Positions 62,254 through 64,000 of a stretch of 64,000 bases of DNA are shown here, piece by piece. The notes under the pieces were generated by a model, which was not told where the DNA came from, searched no databases, and saw nothing but the letters and a program-made list of their open reading frames with translations. The position numbers and the translations under genes were made by a program. The DNA lies in contig JAHHGX010000064.1 of assembly GCA_019359675.1 (NCBI GenBank), forward strand, positions 124,001-188,000. The letters run 5' to 3'. Within the stretch, counting starts at the first letter, position 1; each line of letters begins with the position of its first letter. The stretch comes from Calothrix sp. FI2-JRJ7 (GTDB lineage: Bacteria > Cyanobacteriota > Cyanobacteriia > Cyanobacteriales > Nostocaceae).

Positions 62254-63801
62254 ATGAAAAAATTACTAAACCAAATAATCAAATCAATTGGGGTTTTGGG
62301 AATAGTCGGCGCCATTACCGTCCTAACCTTTGGTGGTTGGAGTGGTGCAGTTATAAGCTGGCTACTTGGTACGGCAATCGGATTAACCCAAACTCAAGGT
62401 AAAAAAACTAATACCCCTGCTACTAGTGCTGTTAATGGTGCTTTTTCAGGATTAAGACTAGGTATTTGCGTACTAGTTGCCAGCTTAATTCAAGGTTTAT
62501 TATTACTACCAATTTCAGGGCGCCCTGCAATTGGGTTTCCACAAGCTTTATTGTTCGGGGTTAGCGGTCTTGTGATTGCGCCATTATTTGCTGCTATTAC
62601 TGGAGCAATTACCGCGTTAAATCCCAAACAGCGACAACTAGGAATGTTAATCGTTCTTGGTTTTTCAGTAATTTTATTTCCGTTCGTGGATGCAGTCGCG
62701 CAGACTCGTTGGATATCAACAGTAATTGAAATCCAAATTTTTGTTCTGTTAGCACTGGGTCTAAATATTACCGTTGGCTTTGCTGGACTGCTTGACTTAG
62801 GTTACGCAGCTTTTTTTGCAATTGGCGCCTACACAACAGGTTTACTGTGTTCACCTCAACTTAATATTCACTGGAACTTTTGGCTAGTAATTCCCATTGC
62901 AGCAGCAGTTGCAGCACTTTTTGGCGTAATTCTTGGCGCCCCAACATTGCGGTTGAGAGGTGATTACCTTGCTATCGTTACCCTCGGTTTCGGAGAAATC
63001 GTCCCTGTTCTTTTTCGTAACTTGACGCAAATTCGTATCGAAGAACCAATTTCTAAAATTATTGGTAGCTTAATTGGGCGCCCAGAAATGGCGATTTGTC
63101 TTGTTGGATGTGACCGCGCGATTAATTTGACTGGTGGTGAACCAGGAATTAACCCTATCGACCGACCCTACCTACCAATCATCGGTAGTTTCACCAGCAG
63201 CAATCCTTTTCCTTGGTATTATTTGATTTTATTTCTCGTAATTTTCTCTTACTTCGCAATTAGTCGATTACGAGATTCGCGTTTAGGAAGAGCTTGGACG
63301 GCAATTCGCGAAGATGAGCTTGCCGCAAGTGCTATGGGAATAAATCTTGTTAGAACTAAGTTACTAGCATTTGCGATGGGAGCAGCTTTTGCAGGATTTG
63401 CTGGTGCATTTTACGCCGCTTATATCAGTGCGATTTTCCCTAGTGTATTTGACTTTTCAGTGTCTGTAATTATACTGTGTATGGTGATTTTAGGCGGTTT
63501 AGGAAACATGACAGGAGTTATTCTAGGTGGCATCATTATAATGGGTGCCGACCGACTATTTCTACCTCAAATCGCCAGAATATTAGAAGGAATTCGCACG
63601 ACAACTTTGCTACCGCTAATTAGCAACCCGCAATGGCAAGAATTTATTAGAACCAGCTTAGACCCAACACAAATGCGTTTATTTCTGTTTGGTTTAACTC
63701 TTGTAATTATGATGTTAGTGCGTCCAGAAGGACTAATACCCGATAGACTGCGCCAAGCAGAACTACATGGAGAAACAACAGATAGCGAAGCAGCAACTTA
63801 A
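62254..63801 (+). CDS. Amino-acid ABC importer, LivM-like permease
   Basis: A 515-residue membrane protein of the LivM type: ALGLNITVGFAGLLDLGYAA, FFAIGAYTTGLL, LRLRGDYLAIVTLGFGEIVP, LRDSRLGRAWTAIREDELAA and SAMGINLVRTKLLAFAMGAA. The N-terminal 150 residues form extra helices, making it longer than LivM of E. coli (about 425). It pairs with the upstream permease; the ATPase gene follows after a hairpin. Confidence 0.92.
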   Translation: MKKLLNQIIKSIGVLGIVGAITVLTFGGWSGAVISWLLGTAIGLTQTQGKKTNTPATSAVNGAFSGLRLGICVLVASLIQGLLLLPISGRPAIGFPQALLFGVSGLVIAPLFAAITGAITALNPKQRQLGMLIVLGFSVILFPFVDAVAQTRWISTVIEIQIFVLLALGLNITVGFAGLLDLGYAAFFAIGAYTTGLLCSPQLNIHWNFWLVIPIAAAVAALFGVILGAPTLRLRGDYLAIVTLGFGEIVPVLFRNLTQIRIEEPISKIIGSLIGRPEMAICLVGCDRAINLTGGEPGINPIDRPYLPIIGSFTSSNPFPWYYLILFLVIFSYFAISRLRDSRLGRAWTAIREDELAASAMGINLVRTKLLAFAMGAAFAGFAGAFYAAYISAIFPSVFDFSVSVIILCMVILGGLGNMTGVILGGIIIMGADRLFLPQIARILEGIRTTTLLPLISNPQWQEFIRTSLDPTQMRLFLFGLTLVIMMLVRPEGLIPDRLRQAELHGETTDSEAAT

Positions 63802-63808
63802 AACAAAG

Positions 63809-63870
63809 AAACCCGGTTTTTACCCAAAATCATTGTTTATATTACAAAATATCAACAAAAAACCGGGTTT
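63809..63870. repeat. AAACCCGGTTTTT / AAAAACCGGGTTT inverted repeat
   Basis: Thirteen-base perfect arms at 63809-63821 and 63858-63870. The arm sequence matches the scattered AAACCCGGTTTCT element found at 7260-7330 and 14965. Confidence 0.55.
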
Positions 63871-63903
63871 ATAATAGTCAAATTTACTTAAACAAAAGTA
63901 TAT

Positions 63904-64000
63904 ATGATGGCAGTAGAACCCAAAGTAGCAATATTAGAAGCACAGCAACTGACAATGCGATTTGGTGGCTTAACAGCAGTAAATCAAGTTGATTTTGTCC
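63904..64000 (+). CDS. Amino-acid ABC importer, LivG-like ATPase (5' part only)
   Basis: The window ends 97 bp into this gene. The visible residues (KVAILEAQQLTMRFGGLTAV, NQVDF) match the start of LivG/NatA-type ATPases before the Walker A loop. Start at the ATG at 63904, or at the next ATG at 63907. It completes the importer order receptor, LivH, LivM, LivG. Confidence 0.85.
   Translation, partial: MMAVEPKVAILEAQQLTMRFGGLTAVNQVDFV

Noticed and set aside
1-64000. CRISPR arrays, rRNA and tRNA genes, riboswitches
   Set aside because: I looked for regular repeat-spacer patterns, TPsiC-type motifs and known riboswitch cores and saw none that hold up by eye.

Overview
The window comes from a cyanobacterium, most likely a filamentous Nostocales-type one. 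The evidence is gene content: an NADH dehydrogenase K subunit of the cyanobacterial type, a DUF1802 protein, a lumenal-type pentapeptide protein, a Nat/Liv amino-acid importer, many small cyanobacteria-type conserved proteins, and short intergenic hairpins and STRR-like repeats. Base composition is AT-rich. The usual cyanobacterial palindrome HIP1 (GCGATCGC) was not seen. The palindrome GGCGCC occurs more than 100 times, in genes and between them.

Layout. 0-12 kb is mostly core or envelope: anmK, purN, a TonB-dependent receptor with two gene remnants behind it, murJ, a pentapeptide protein, a histidine-kinase remnant, an LCP ligase divergent from a GDP-mannose pyrophosphorylase, and an ABC1 kinase. 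12-20 kb is accessory and eroding: a coiled-coil membrane protein, a RecQ-fragment pseudogene, a zinc peptidase, a nuclease-like protein, a 450-bp region with 18 copies of a GTAC-centred motif, an ABC-2 exporter, and a mosaic HTH/WD40/AAA pseudogene. 20-30 kb holds a stand-alone ndhK, a methyltransferase, a TPR protein, a GNAT enzyme, a RibD-like reductase, the wreck of an NHLM bacteriocin HlyD gene, an Rpn-like nuclease gene between 36-bp direct repeats, and a receiver-adenylate cyclase. 29.8-31.8 kb is a graveyard of toxin-antitoxin genes. 31.9-38 kb has a secreted GH31 glucosidase with a starch-binding module, a divergent sugar porter and an acyl-CoA dehydrogenase. 38.8-46.4 kb looks like a type I secretion locus: a double-CAP protein without signal peptide, divergent from PpiC, a cNMP-domain ABC exporter and HlyD.

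46.5-53.9 kb is the most interesting part. It contains an intact three-gene operon (tandem winged-helix protein, P-loop ATPase, DUF1802 protein with an Mrr-like nuclease motif) preceded by a perfect 9-bp-arm inverted repeat. It is followed by a PIN toxin-antitoxin pair and a scrambled remnant of a second copy of the same operon. Pieces of a retropepsin-like gene lie on both sides. The set-up resembles a defence or genome-maintenance system in a recombining island, but its function is inferred, not known.

53.9-64 kb returns to ordinary metabolism: a DUF2600 terpene synthase, a nicotinamidase-like hydrolase, a cupin, pgi, a ParE-like toxin-antitoxin pair, and the first four genes of a branched-chain or neutral amino-acid ABC importer, cut by the window end. 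Genes read on both strands in short runs. Most convergent junctions carry a GC-rich hairpin that probably ends transcription both ways.
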